A stretch of 64,000 nucleotides of DNA from Rheinheimera sp. (lineage in GTDB: Bacteria > Pseudomonadota > Gammaproteobacteria > Enterobacterales > Alteromonadaceae): assembly GCA_003543135.1 (NCBI GenBank), contig DPJG01000021.1, positions 1-64,000 of the forward strand, written 5' to 3'. How positions within the stretch are numbered: the stretch's first letter is position 1; every line of letters begins with the position of its first letter. The position numbers and the translations under genes are program-made. Shown one piece after another: positions 18,024 to 27,962 of the stretch. Below the pieces are notes generated by a model. The model had not been told where the DNA came from. It ran no database searches and saw only the letters and a list, made by a program, of their open reading frames with translations.

Positions 18024-18580
18024 AGCCCATGTTAAATCTGCAGCGTGGTTTTACGCTGATTGAGCTGATTGTCGGCATGGTGGTGCTGGCGATTGCCATT
18101 TTAATGATCAGCCAGATTATGGGGCCTATGCTGGTACGCAGCACTGAACCCTGGCATCAGGTGCGGGCGGCTGAACTGGGCCATAGCCTGATGAACGAAA
18201 TGATGGCCATGAGTTTTGATGAAAATTCCAGTCGTGGTAATACCTTATTACGCTGCAACGAAGCAGGCGCCAGCGCCTGTATTACCACTTTACCCAGTTG
18301 TCCTGCCTCTGGTTTATCTTTTGCCACTGAAGAAGCCAGTCGTGACCTTTATGACGATGTCGATGATTTTCATTGCCTGAATGTAAATGGTGCCAGCCTG
18401 GTGAATGTGCTGAACCAGAGTCTGGCAGCGCAGTATCAAAATTATCAGGTGGCGGTGCGGGTGAGTTATGCCGGCAGCGAGCTTGGCCTTGCCAACAACA
18501 GAGCTAAAAAAATCACCCTGACAGTGACCACACCGGGTGGCGAACCTATTGTGTTTGCCGGTTATAAGGGGAACTGGTAA
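18017..18580 (+). CDS. mshD: MshD: minor type IV pilin
   Basis: The leader ends LQRG and the mature form would begin FTLIELIVGMVVLAIAILMISQIM. The conserved MshD stretch MNEMMAMSFDENS follows, then a C-terminal beta domain. The protein is about 187 residues. ATG 18017 overlaps the mshC stop; ATG 18029 is an alternative that gives a shorter leader. Minor pilins of this group likely sit at the pilus tip or prime assembly. Confidence 0.85.
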   Translation: MLKPMLNLQRGFTLIELIVGMVVLAIAILMISQIMGPMLVRSTEPWHQVRAAELGHSLMNEMMAMSFDENSSRGNTLLRCNEAGASACITTLPSCPASGLSFATEEASRDLYDDVDDFHCLNVNGASLVNVLNQSLAAQYQNYQVAVRVSYAGSELGLANNRAKKITLTVTTPGGEPIVFAGYKGNW

Positions 18581-19440
18581 TGCCGCTGTCCAAGCTTAGT
18601 AACACTGGATGGTATCAGCGGGGGGTTACCCTGGTAGAGCTGATTGTGGTGATGCTGCTTTTGGGCATTCTGGCGGTGGGACTGACCAGTTATCTGCGCC
18701 TGGGTGCCGGTATGTATATGGATGCCAATGCAATACAGCAGGTACTGCAACAAAGCCGTTTTGCGCTGGAGCGGGTGGTGCGTGAAGTGCGCGCTGCGGT
18801 GCCCGGCAGTGTGCGGGTAAGCGCTAATGCCGATAATTCAGTGAGCTGTGTTGAATTTGCGCCTTTGGCCCTAAGTGGGATTTACCGCGACTTGCCGCTT
18901 TTTCCGGACCGTCGGAACTGGATAGGTGTCACCAGTTTAAATACCGGCTGGGCAGCCCAGCCAGGCCAGCGCCTGACAGTGTATGCAACGGATGCCAGCC
19001 ATATTTATGCATTAAATCAGGGCCGCAGTGCCGATGTGGCTGCGGTGCAAAATGCTCCGGACGATGCCGACGGCAATGCCCATACCAGCAGGGTGAGTCT
19101 GGCCAATATTGGCGCCTTGCAGGCCAGTTTTGTTACTGAATCACCACAGCGGCGTTTTTATCTGGCCGACCAGCCGGTCAGTATTTGCCGGGTTGGCGCT
19201 GAGCTTCGCCGTTACAGCAATTATGGTTTTTTAGTGGCGCAGCCGTTACCACCGCTGGTCAGTGGTGAATTGTTGGCGGTGGGGTTTTCAAACGGCAGCA
19301 GCGAAGCGGTCTTTAGTTACAGTGGCGCCAGCCTCAACCGCAGCGCTATTTTGCATTTGTTCTGGCGTTTTAGTCCGGCGGTTTCGCAGGGGCAGGATTT
19401 ATTTTTTAACCATGAGGTGCATATTCCGAATGTACCCTGA
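18580..19440 (+). CDS. mshO: MshO: minor pilin-like protein
   Basis: This 286-residue prepilin-like protein has the processing site YQRG before VTLVELIVVMLLLGILAVGL, so position 1 of the mature form is V rather than F, with E5 kept. It is larger than the other pilins, as usual for MshO (GspK/PilW-like role). The ATG overlaps the mshD stop (TAATG) and follows AAGGGGA. Confidence 0.85.
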   Translation: MPLSKLSNTGWYQRGVTLVELIVVMLLLGILAVGLTSYLRLGAGMYMDANAIQQVLQQSRFALERVVREVRAAVPGSVRVSANADNSVSCVEFAPLALSGIYRDLPLFPDRRNWIGVTSLNTGWAAQPGQRLTVYATDASHIYALNQGRSADVAAVQNAPDDADGNAHTSRVSLANIGALQASFVTESPQRRFYLADQPVSICRVGAELRRYSNYGFLVAQPLPPLVSGELLAVGFSNGSSEAVFSYSGASLNRSAILHLFWRFSPAVSQGQDLFFNHEVHIPNVP

Positions 19441-19864
19441 TCAGATGTACCCTGATGTTGTATGGCAAAGGCAACGCCAGCGCGGCAGCGCTCTGGTGAT
19501 GGCGCTGTTTGTGATTGTGCTGATGTCGGCGCTGATTTTATTTTTAGGCCGGCAGCTTATCAGTAGCAGCATTGCAGTCAGTTATGAAGTGCAGGGCAAC
19601 AGGGCCTTTAATGCGGCGCAGTCGGGTTTGCAAGCCGGTTTAGTGCAGCTGTTTCCACTGACAGGCACTGGCAGCTGTGCAGCAGTCAGCACCAATATTA
19701 GTTTTACCACCGCAGGCCTGAATGGCTGCAGCGCCACTTTAAGCTGCCAGCAGGTGCAAAACCCCGATAACAGCAGCCGGCCTTTGTATGCATTACAAAG
19801 TGAAGGCCGTTGTCTGGCAGGTGATATCAGTACCAGCCGGGTGGTGCGGATGGAGGCTTATTAA
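19430..19864 (+). CDS. mshP: MshP: PilX-like minor pilin
   Basis: The protein is about 144 residues: an N-terminal hydrophobic segment after RQRG (SALVMALFVIVLMSALILF) and a C-terminal domain with cysteines. It lacks Glu5, as is common in PilX/GspK-like and MshP proteins. Two in-frame ATGs (19430 and 19445) stand in a direct repeat of ATGTACCCTGAT; the first has GAGGTG upstream and overlaps the mshO stop. Longer upstream frames run inside mshO. Confidence 0.78.
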   Translation: MYPDQMYPDVVWQRQRQRGSALVMALFVIVLMSALILFLGRQLISSSIAVSYEVQGNRAFNAAQSGLQAGLVQLFPLTGTGSCAAVSTNISFTTAGLNGCSATLSCQQVQNPDNSSRPLYALQSEGRCLAGDISTSRVVRMEAY

Positions 19865-22800
19865 TGCGTGTATTGCTGCTGTTGTTAACATTCTGGTCGG
19901 CCTGGCTCTACGCCGAAGAATGTGCCGATATCTGGCCAAGGGCTGTGACCGAATACAGTGCTGTGCCGGCATCTGTTAGTTATGCGCCGGCCAATCCAAC
20001 CAGTATCAGTAGTTTTTCCGGCCAGTTTGGCCCAGGCGACTACACCACAGGCAGCAGGGTGATCCCCAATAATACGGTGCTGACCACAACTGGCGCCACC
20101 ACCCGGATTTTTGTCAATGGCGACCTGCAACTGAATAACAGCGTGTTATTAAATGCCAGTGGCCCGCCGGAAAACCTGTTGATTGTAGTCACAGGCAATC
20201 TGACGGTCTTTAACAACTCAGTGATCCGTGGTTTTGTGTTGGTAGGCGGCGCAGTATTTTTTAGCAACAACGCCAGTATCAATGGGGGGTTAACCGCCAA
20301 AGGGGATATCAGCGGCTGGAATAACTCAAACGCGACCTATAATGCCGCTGCTCTGGGGCGACTGGACGGTGGAGTGGTCTGTGGTGCCACTCTGAGCTGT
20401 TTTAATGATGATTTTCAGGCCGGCAGCTTAAATCTCAGCAACTGGGCTGTCAGTCGCAGCAGTGGTAGCTACACCCCGGCCATTAACAACGGCCGCTTAA
20501 GAATGACAGAAAATGTCGGCAACCAGTCAACCGCTGCCAGTTTTCAGCGTCTGTTTCCGGGTGATCAAAATCTGGTGGTGGTTGAGTTTAATCAATACGC
20601 TTATGGCCGCACCGGCGCTGAAGGCGCAGACGGTATGGCAGTGGTGTTGTCTGATGCAGCTATTACCCCACAACCCGGCGCTTTTGGTGGCCCGCTGGGA
20701 TATGGGGTTAAACCCGGTATTGCCGGTTTTGCCGGCGGCTGGCTTGGCATAGGGCTGGACGAATATGGCAATTTTTCGGCCGAGGGGGGACCTAATAGCC
20801 CAGGGCGGCGCAAGCAGTCGGTGGCATTGCGCGGTTCCGGCTCAGGCAGTTCCGGTTATCGTTATCTGGCGGGTACCTGTAACAACGGTACCGCCAATAC
20901 CAACACCGATTGTTTATCTCCTACTGTGGATAACAATAATAACGCAGCACATCGTTATCGCGTGACGATAGATTCCCGCCTGAGCGGCCAGGCCATGGTG
21001 AAGGTGGAGCGGCGCGTCAGCGGCACTTATCAGACGCTGATTAATAACTTTAATGTGCTGACCGCCACCGGACAGTCGCAGGTACCGGATAAATTTATTT
21101 TGTCTGTCACCGGCTCCACCGGCGGCTCCAATAACATTCATGAACTGGACGATCTGCAGATTTGCGCTTTAAGAAGCGAGCCTGTCGGAGAGCAAATTGA
21201 TCACTTTGAATTTGTGTATTCAGGTCAGCCGTTAACCTGTAAAAATGAAACCTTTACCATTAAAGCCTGCAAAAACCCGGCTTGTACTGAATTAGTCACC
21301 GGCACTGTGACTGCCACCCTAAGCCCAACGTCGGGCTGGGTGAGTGGCACCGGTTTATCCGGCAATGTCATCACTTTTAGTGGCGGCTCCGCCACCGCAA
21401 CCTTACAACAGACCACCCCAGCCACGGTGAAAGTGGGGGTGACTTCCTCTATGCCTATGACCAAACCCCTGAGTACCACCTTATGCAATAACGGCAGTAC
21501 GTTGTCGGCGGCCAACTGTAATCTGACTTTTGCCGATGCCGGTTTAGTGTTTGAAGTGCCGGATAAGCTGGCGGGAAAACCGGAAAATGGCATTAAGGTG
21601 AAAGCGGTAAAAACTGCTGACAACACGCAGCAATGTGTGCCTGCTTTTGCCAATGTCAGCCGTACTGTTCGCTTTTGGTCGGATTATGTCAGTCCCGCCA
21701 CACCGTTAGCCAGCCCGCTGCGTGCTGTTACTGTGGCAGGGCAAAATATCGGTACTGGTTTTGCGACCGGTCTGGATCTGCCGCTTAGTTTTAACGCCAG
21801 TGGTGAAGCCACTATTGCGGTGAATTACAGTGATGCCGGTCAGCTCAGACTCAATGCCCGTTACACAGGTTCTGTAGCTACTGCCGACAATGGCCTGGTT
21901 CTAAATGGCGCCGATTTATTTGTCAGTTATCCGGCTGGGTTATGTCTGCAGGCGCCGGTGCATTGTGCTGTAGCCGACGAAAACTGCGCTGTGCTCACCA
22001 AAGCAGGTGTTAATTTTAATACCACGATAAGCGCCCACGGCTGGCAAAGTGACACTGACAGCAATTTTTGTGATAACAGCAGCACCCCTTCCTTTAGCCT
22101 GAATAATATTCCGCTACAGCACAAAGTACTGGCGCCAGCAGCAGCCATTGGCGGTGTTACTGGCAATTTAACCCCGGGCCAATACAACCACCCGGCTTCA
22201 GCCAGTGCCAGTACCACAGTGGCGGTGAATATTGATGAAGTGGGGGTATTTCACCTGGGCAGTAACGAGCTGAGTAACCTGTCTTATCTCGGCGTCAGTA
22301 TCAAACTGAAAAGCTCAATGCCAAATGCTGCGCCTGCGCTTGGCCGGCTGGTACCGGCTAGTTTTGTGCTGGCCAGCAGCAGTGTAAATCCGGCTTGTGG
22401 CAACTTTAGTTATATGAACCAGTATGCAAAATTAAATTTTGAGCTGGAAGCCCGCAATCAGCTGGGGGCTGTCACCAACAACTATCTGGGCAGTTTTGCC
22501 AAAGCCAGCGCTACTTTGGTGGCCGAAAATAATAATGATGGTGTGGATAGAAGCAACAGATTGATCAGTGGTAATCCACCGCTGCCCAAGTTGTTAAACT
22601 GGAATGCCGGTAAGGCGAGTCAGCTGACTTTGCCCGTTACTTTTTCCAGATTGGCGGTGCCTGCCACCACGCCCAGCACAGCGCTGCCGGACGGTCCGTT
22701 TCAGCAGTTCAAACTTGGTGTCATGCTCAATGACAATGATGGTGCTGTGACAAAACTGGATGCGCTGGATTTAAATACCTCCACCACGGCTGATTGTGTT

Positions 22801-23262
22801 GCAGCCGCTAATTGCAGCGCCAAGGTATTGCATACGAGCAACCTTGACTGGCGTTATGGCCGTTTGCAGCTGATGAACGCACTGGGCTCGGAGCAGCATA
22901 ATTTGCCGGTGCAGCTTAGAGCAGAATATTTTAATGGCAGTTTATTTGTGCACAATGCTCAAGACTCCTGTAGCCCGGTGGAGGCTGCACGTTTAATCAT
23001 CGACAGCACAGGCCGGCCGGTGATTACAGCATCGGGTAATACCGCTACTTTGCAGCAAGGTTTAAGCAGTGCTTTTGATTTGTTATTAGGAGCACCAGGA
23101 GTAGAAAGCCGTTATCCGCTTGAGTATCAGCTCAGTGACGCCCCCTGGCTGCAGTATGACTGGGACCCAAACAACGGTCCGACGCTGGAAAACCCCAAAG
23201 CTGAAGCTGTGTTTGGCAGTTTCCGTGGTAATAACAGGCAAATTTTCTGGCGGGAAAATTAA
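19864..23262 (+). CDS. mshQ: MshQ: large secreted lectin-like MSHA protein
   Basis: This 1132-residue protein has a signal peptide (cleavage near LYA-E), an N-terminal region (about 30-170) of repeated N-rich beta strands (NNSVLLNASG, NNASINGG), a concanavalin-like jelly-roll domain (about 180-430, starting NDDFQAGSLNLSNW and containing the acidic HELDDLQIC) and a long beta-rich C-terminal part typical of MshQ (DUF6701). MshQ is thought to act at the cell surface, possibly as a tip adhesin. It overlaps the mshP stop and has GGAGG upstream. It ends the MSHA series. Confidence 0.88.
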   Translation: MRVLLLLLTFWSAWLYAEECADIWPRAVTEYSAVPASVSYAPANPTSISSFSGQFGPGDYTTGSRVIPNNTVLTTTGATTRIFVNGDLQLNNSVLLNASGPPENLLIVVTGNLTVFNNSVIRGFVLVGGAVFFSNNASINGGLTAKGDISGWNNSNATYNAAALGRLDGGVVCGATLSCFNDDFQAGSLNLSNWAVSRSSGSYTPAINNGRLRMTENVGNQSTAASFQRLFPGDQNLVVVEFNQYAYGRTGAEGADGMAVVLSDAAITPQPGAFGGPLGYGVKPGIAGFAGGWLGIGLDEYGNFSAEGGPNSPGRRKQSVALRGSGSGSSGYRYLAGTCNNGTANTNTDCLSPTVDNNNNAAHRYRVTIDSRLSGQAMVKVERRVSGTYQTLINNFNVLTATGQSQVPDKFILSVTGSTGGSNNIHELDDLQICALRSEPVGEQIDHFEFVYSGQPLTCKNETFTIKACKNPACTELVTGTVTATLSPTSGWVSGTGLSGNVITFSGGSATATLQQTTPATVKVGVTSSMPMTKPLSTTLCNNGSTLSAANCNLTFADAGLVFEVPDKLAGKPENGIKVKAVKTADNTQQCVPAFANVSRTVRFWSDYVSPATPLASPLRAVTVAGQNIGTGFATGLDLPLSFNASGEATIAVNYSDAGQLRLNARYTGSVATADNGLVLNGADLFVSYPAGLCLQAPVHCAVADENCAVLTKAGVNFNTTISAHGWQSDTDSNFCDNSSTPSFSLNNIPLQHKVLAPAAAIGGVTGNLTPGQYNHPASASASTTVAVNIDEVGVFHLGSNELSNLSYLGVSIKLKSSMPNAAPALGRLVPASFVLASSSVNPACGNFSYMNQYAKLNFELEARNQLGAVTNNYLGSFAKASATLVAENNNDGVDRSNRLISGNPPLPKLLNWNAGKASQLTLPVTFSRLAVPATTPSTALPDGPFQQFKLGVMLNDNDGAVTKLDALDLNTSTTADCVAAANCSAKVLHTSNLDWRYGRLQLMNALGSEQHNLPVQLRAEYFNGSLFVHNAQDSCSPVEAARLIIDSTGRPVITASGNTATLQQGLSSAFDLLLGAPGVESRYPLEYQLSDAPWLQYDWDPNNGPTLENPKAEAVFGSFRGNNRQIFWREN

Positions 23263-24530
<1,268 letters not shown>

Positions 24531-24555
24531 CTGAACACGCAGCGCAGGGTTAGCC

Positions 24556-25440
24556 ATGAAACCTTTACTTGATCGTGGCCCATCGTTGCCACTGCGGTTG
24601 TTTTTTGCCCTGCTGGCGAGCATTGGGCTTATTACCCTTGATCATTACACCAATAGCTCAGTGCAACTGCGGAGTTACCTGACGGCCACCGTCAGTCCGC
24701 TGTTTTATCTGGCCAACCTGCCACAGGATATGGTGTTTGGCGCGTCCGAACAATTTATGTCCCAACAAAAACTGCTGGAAGAAAACCGTACTTTAAAAAA
24801 CACCTTGCTGTTGCAAAATGGCCAGCTGCAACGTTTTCAGTTTTTGCAGCAGGAAAATGACAAATTGCGGGCGCTGCTTGGTGCCAGTCCGGTGACTGAG
24901 GGCAAGAGGCTGATCGCCGAAGTGCTGGCGGTGTACAGCCATCCCTTTAGCCATCAAATAGTGCTGAATAAAGGTTCACGCGACGGTGTCATTGTCGGTC
25001 AGCCTTTGCTTGATGATTTAGGCGTGCTGGGGCAGGTGGTCAGTGTTGGCCCTACCAGCAGCCGGGCTCTGTTAATTGCCGACAATACCCATGCCATGTC
25101 GGCGCGGGTAGAGCGCACCGGCCAGAGTGTGGTGGCTGAAGGTATTGGCCAGTCGGACTCGCTGCGGCTGATCCATTTACCTCACAGCACTGACATCACC
25201 GAAGGCGACAGGTTATTAACCTCAGGGCTGGATGGCGTTTTTCCGGAAGGCTATCCGGTGGCCAAAGTGGTACGGGTGCATCGTGATGCCCGCCAGCCGT
25301 TTTTGCAGGTCACAGCTGAACCTTATGCCAAGCTGGATCGCATTCGTTATGCCTTGTTAGTCTGGCCACACCGTGGCATCAGCAGCGCGGATCCACAAAT
25401 AGTTGAAGAGCTGAAACAAGCCGAACAAGGACAGGACTGA
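24556..25440 (+). CDS. mreC: MreC: rod-shape periplasmic scaffold protein
   Basis: This 294-residue protein has one N-terminal transmembrane helix (about residues 12-30), a coiled coil (about 70-115) and two beta-barrel domains with the family segments LLDDLGVLGQV and LLTSGLDGVFPEGYPV. MreC connects MreB with the wall synthases. Its TGA overlaps the mreD start (TGATG). Confidence 0.96.
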   Translation: MKPLLDRGPSLPLRLFFALLASIGLITLDHYTNSSVQLRSYLTATVSPLFYLANLPQDMVFGASEQFMSQQKLLEENRTLKNTLLLQNGQLQRFQFLQQENDKLRALLGASPVTEGKRLIAEVLAVYSHPFSHQIVLNKGSRDGVIVGQPLLDDLGVLGQVVSVGPTSSRALLIADNTHAMSARVERTGQSVVAEGIGQSDSLRLIHLPHSTDITEGDRLLTSGLDGVFPEGYPVAKVVRVHRDARQPFLQVTAEPYAKLDRIRYALLVWPHRGISSADPQIVEELKQAEQGQD

Positions 25441-25922
25441 TGCAAAACTCCTGGCGTTTTTTAATTATTCATCTGACCTTGTTGCTGGCGTTGTTGCTGA
25501 ACGTGATGCCGCTGCCTTCGGCAGTGAAGTTATTTCGTCCGGATTGGCCTTTGCTGGTGCTTTGTTATTGGGTGCTGGCACTGCCCAACCGCGCCAGTAT
25601 CGGAACTGCTTTTGTGCTGGGTTTTCTGGTTGATGTGATGGTGGGCACAGTGCTTGGTGTCAACGCCTTTGGTTATTCGCTGATTTGTTTTATTGTGGCG
25701 TCTAACCATCTGAAAATCAGAAACTTTTCGGTGCTGCAACAAAGCCTGTTAGTAGGTTTGTTGCTGGCGCTGTACCATTTGGTGGTGTTCTGGTTCAGTC
25801 ATTTCCTGACCGGTGTGTATTTCCGCGCTGCTTATTTGTGGCCTGTGGTCACCGGCATGATTGTCTGGCCTTATTTATTCTGGTTTTTACGCCGCACCAG
25901 GCGTCAATTTAAAATTCAATAA
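25440..25922 (+). CDS. mreD: MreD: rod-shape inner-membrane protein
   Basis: This 160-residue protein has five or so hydrophobic helices and the family pattern FRPDWPLLVLCYW and GFLVDVMVGTVLGVNAF. It acts with MreB and MreC in the elongasome. Start overlaps mreC; the stop lies one base before the maf ATG. Confidence 0.95.
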   Translation: MQNSWRFLIIHLTLLLALLLNVMPLPSAVKLFRPDWPLLVLCYWVLALPNRASIGTAFVLGFLVDVMVGTVLGVNAFGYSLICFIVASNHLKIRNFSVLQQSLLVGLLLALYHLVVFWFSHFLTGVYFRAAYLWPVVTGMIVWPYLFWFLRRTRRQFKIQ

Positions 25923-25923
25923 T

Positions 25924-26496
25924 ATGTCCAAAATAGCCCTTGCTTCTGCTTCCCCCCGTCGCCGTGAACTGTTATCCCAGCTTGGGGTTGAGTTTGAGCT
26001 GGTGCGCGGTGATATCGATGAAACTCAATTACCCGGTGAAGCCGCCACCGACTACGTGCTGCGACTGGCCCGGCAAAAAGCCGCAGCCGGCCTGGCTGCC
26101 CAGCAAAGTGCCAGCAAATTGCCGGTGCTGGGCGCCGACACTATTGTGGTGGTGGACGGCGAAGTGCTGGGTAAACCTGCCGATCAAACCGACTTTTTAC
26201 GCATGATGCGGTTATTGTCCAACCGGCAGCATCAGGTGTACACCGCTATTGCACTGGCCACAACACAGCAAATCTGGTCGGACACTGTCAAAACTGAAGT
26301 TTGGTTTTGTGAATTGTCTGAGCAGCAGATGCTGGATTATTGGCACAGCGGCGAGCCAGCCGACAAAGCCGGTGGTTATGGTATTCAGGGGCTGGCCGGG
26401 CGTTTTATTCCCAAAATTGCCGGCAGTTATTTTGCGGTGGTCGGGCTACCCTTATACGAAACCGCACAACTGCTGACCAAGCTGCAGGACAACTGA
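25924..26496 (+). CDS. maf: Maf/YhdE nucleoside triphosphate pyrophosphatase (dTTP/UTP type)
   Basis: The protein is about 190 residues and starts MSKIALASASPRRRELL, the classic Maf N-terminus with the SxSPRR motif. The catalytic Asp lies in VLGADTIV, followed by LGKPAD and later GGYGIQG. E. coli YhdE, at the same position after mreD, hydrolyses dTTP and UTP to their monophosphates. The C-terminal TGA overlaps the start of rng. Frames starting earlier run into mreD. Confidence 0.95.
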   Translation: MSKIALASASPRRRELLSQLGVEFELVRGDIDETQLPGEAATDYVLRLARQKAAAGLAAQQSASKLPVLGADTIVVVDGEVLGKPADQTDFLRMMRLLSNRQHQVYTAIALATTQQIWSDTVKTEVWFCELSEQQMLDYWHSGEPADKAGGYGIQGLAGRFIPKIAGSYFAVVGLPLYETAQLLTKLQDN

Positions 26497-27962
26497 TGAG
26501 CGCAGAACTGTTATTAAACGTCACCCCCAGCGAAACCCGGGTGGCGCTGATTGAAAACGGCGTGTTGCAGGAAGTGCATATTGAACGTCAGGCTAAACAC
26601 GGTCTGGTTGGCAATATTTATATCGGCAAAATCAGCCGGGTATTACCTGGCATGCAGGCCGCTTTTGTTGATATCGGCCTGGATAAAGCCGCTTTTTTAC
26701 ATGCTTCCGACATAGTGCAGCGCGACGCCGGCGACATTGAAATGAAAGTCAGTGCCGTCAAAGACATCCGTTTATTGGTGCATGAAGGCCAATATTTACT
26801 GGTGCAGGTGGTGAAAGACCCACTGGGAACCAAAGGCGCACGGCTCACCACCGACATTACGCTGCCTTCGCGTTATCTGGTGTTTATGCCAGGCTCGCCT
26901 CATGTCGGGGTGTCACAACGCATTGAAAGTGAAGAAGAACGTCAGCGGTTAAAAGACATAGTCAGCAGCTGCCTGGATGATGACAACGGCGGTTTTATTG
27001 TGCGTACCGCCGCCGAAGGTGCCTGTGAAATTGAGCTGGTGCAGGACGCCCGCTTTTTGAAAAAGCTGTGGAGCAAAATTCAGAAACGCAAACAAAAACA
27101 CCGCAAAGAAGCCATGTTGTATGAAGATTTAACTTTGGCCTTTCGTATTCTGCGGGATTTTGTCGGCAGCGACTTAGAGCGGGTGCGGGTCGATTCCAAA
27201 CTGACGTATCAGGCGCTGCACGCTTTTACTGAAGAATTTGTACCAACCATGACGCCCAAGCTGGAATATTATCCGGGTGAGCGGCCGGTGTTTGATTTAT
27301 TTGACGTGGAAAACGAAATTCAGCGGGCGCTGGATAGAAAAGTGCCGCTGAAAAGTGGCGGTTATCTGATTATCGATCAGACCGAAGCCATGACCACCAT
27401 CGACGTTAACACCGGTGCTTTTGTTGGTCATCGGAATCTCGAAGAAACCATTTTTAACACCAATATTGAAGCCACTCAGGCCATTGCCCGTCAGCTTCGG
27501 CTACGCAATTTAGGCGGCATTATCATTATCGATTTTATTGATATGCAAAGTGAAGAACACCAAAAACGGGTGTTACACAGCCTGGAAGTGGCGCTGGCGC
27601 GGGATAAAACCAAAACCAACATTCATGGTTTTTCTGCCCTGGGCCTCGTTGAAATGACGCGCAAACGCACCCGCGAAAGTTTAGAGCATGTACTTTGCAC
27701 TGAATGCCCGGTTTGTGATGGCCGCGGCACCCTAAAAACAGTGGAAACCGTTTGTTTTGAAATTTTGCGTGAAATTGTCCGGGTAAACCGTGCTTATGCC
27801 GCTGATAAATTTACTGTTTATGCGTCACCTGCTGTTAAGGATGCGCTCATTAACGATGAGTACCATAGCATGGCGGAACTTGAGGTATTTATTGGTAAAC
27901 AAATCAGCGTGGTGATTGAGCCGCAGTACACCCAGGAACAATTTGATGTGGTGATGATGTAG
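26496..27962 (+). CDS. rng: RNase G
   Basis: The protein is 488 residues, as expected for RNase G (489 in E. coli). It has the N-terminal S1 domain (about 38-125), a 5'-sensor/RNase H-like core, the catalytic segments VNTGAFVG and FIDMQ, and the CPVCDGRG zinc-link motif near residue 410. It processes the 5' end of 16S rRNA and degrades some mRNAs. ATG 26496 overlaps the maf stop; a frame open further upstream inside maf is not used. Confidence 0.96.
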   Translation: MSAELLLNVTPSETRVALIENGVLQEVHIERQAKHGLVGNIYIGKISRVLPGMQAAFVDIGLDKAAFLHASDIVQRDAGDIEMKVSAVKDIRLLVHEGQYLLVQVVKDPLGTKGARLTTDITLPSRYLVFMPGSPHVGVSQRIESEEERQRLKDIVSSCLDDDNGGFIVRTAAEGACEIELVQDARFLKKLWSKIQKRKQKHRKEAMLYEDLTLAFRILRDFVGSDLERVRVDSKLTYQALHAFTEEFVPTMTPKLEYYPGERPVFDLFDVENEIQRALDRKVPLKSGGYLIIDQTEAMTTIDVNTGAFVGHRNLEETIFNTNIEATQAIARQLRLRNLGGIIIIDFIDMQSEEHQKRVLHSLEVALARDKTKTNIHGFSALGLVEMTRKRTRESLEHVLCTECPVCDGRGTLKTVETVCFEILREIVRVNRAYAADKFTVYASPAVKDALINDEYHSMAELEVFIGKQISVVIEPQYTQEQFDVVMM

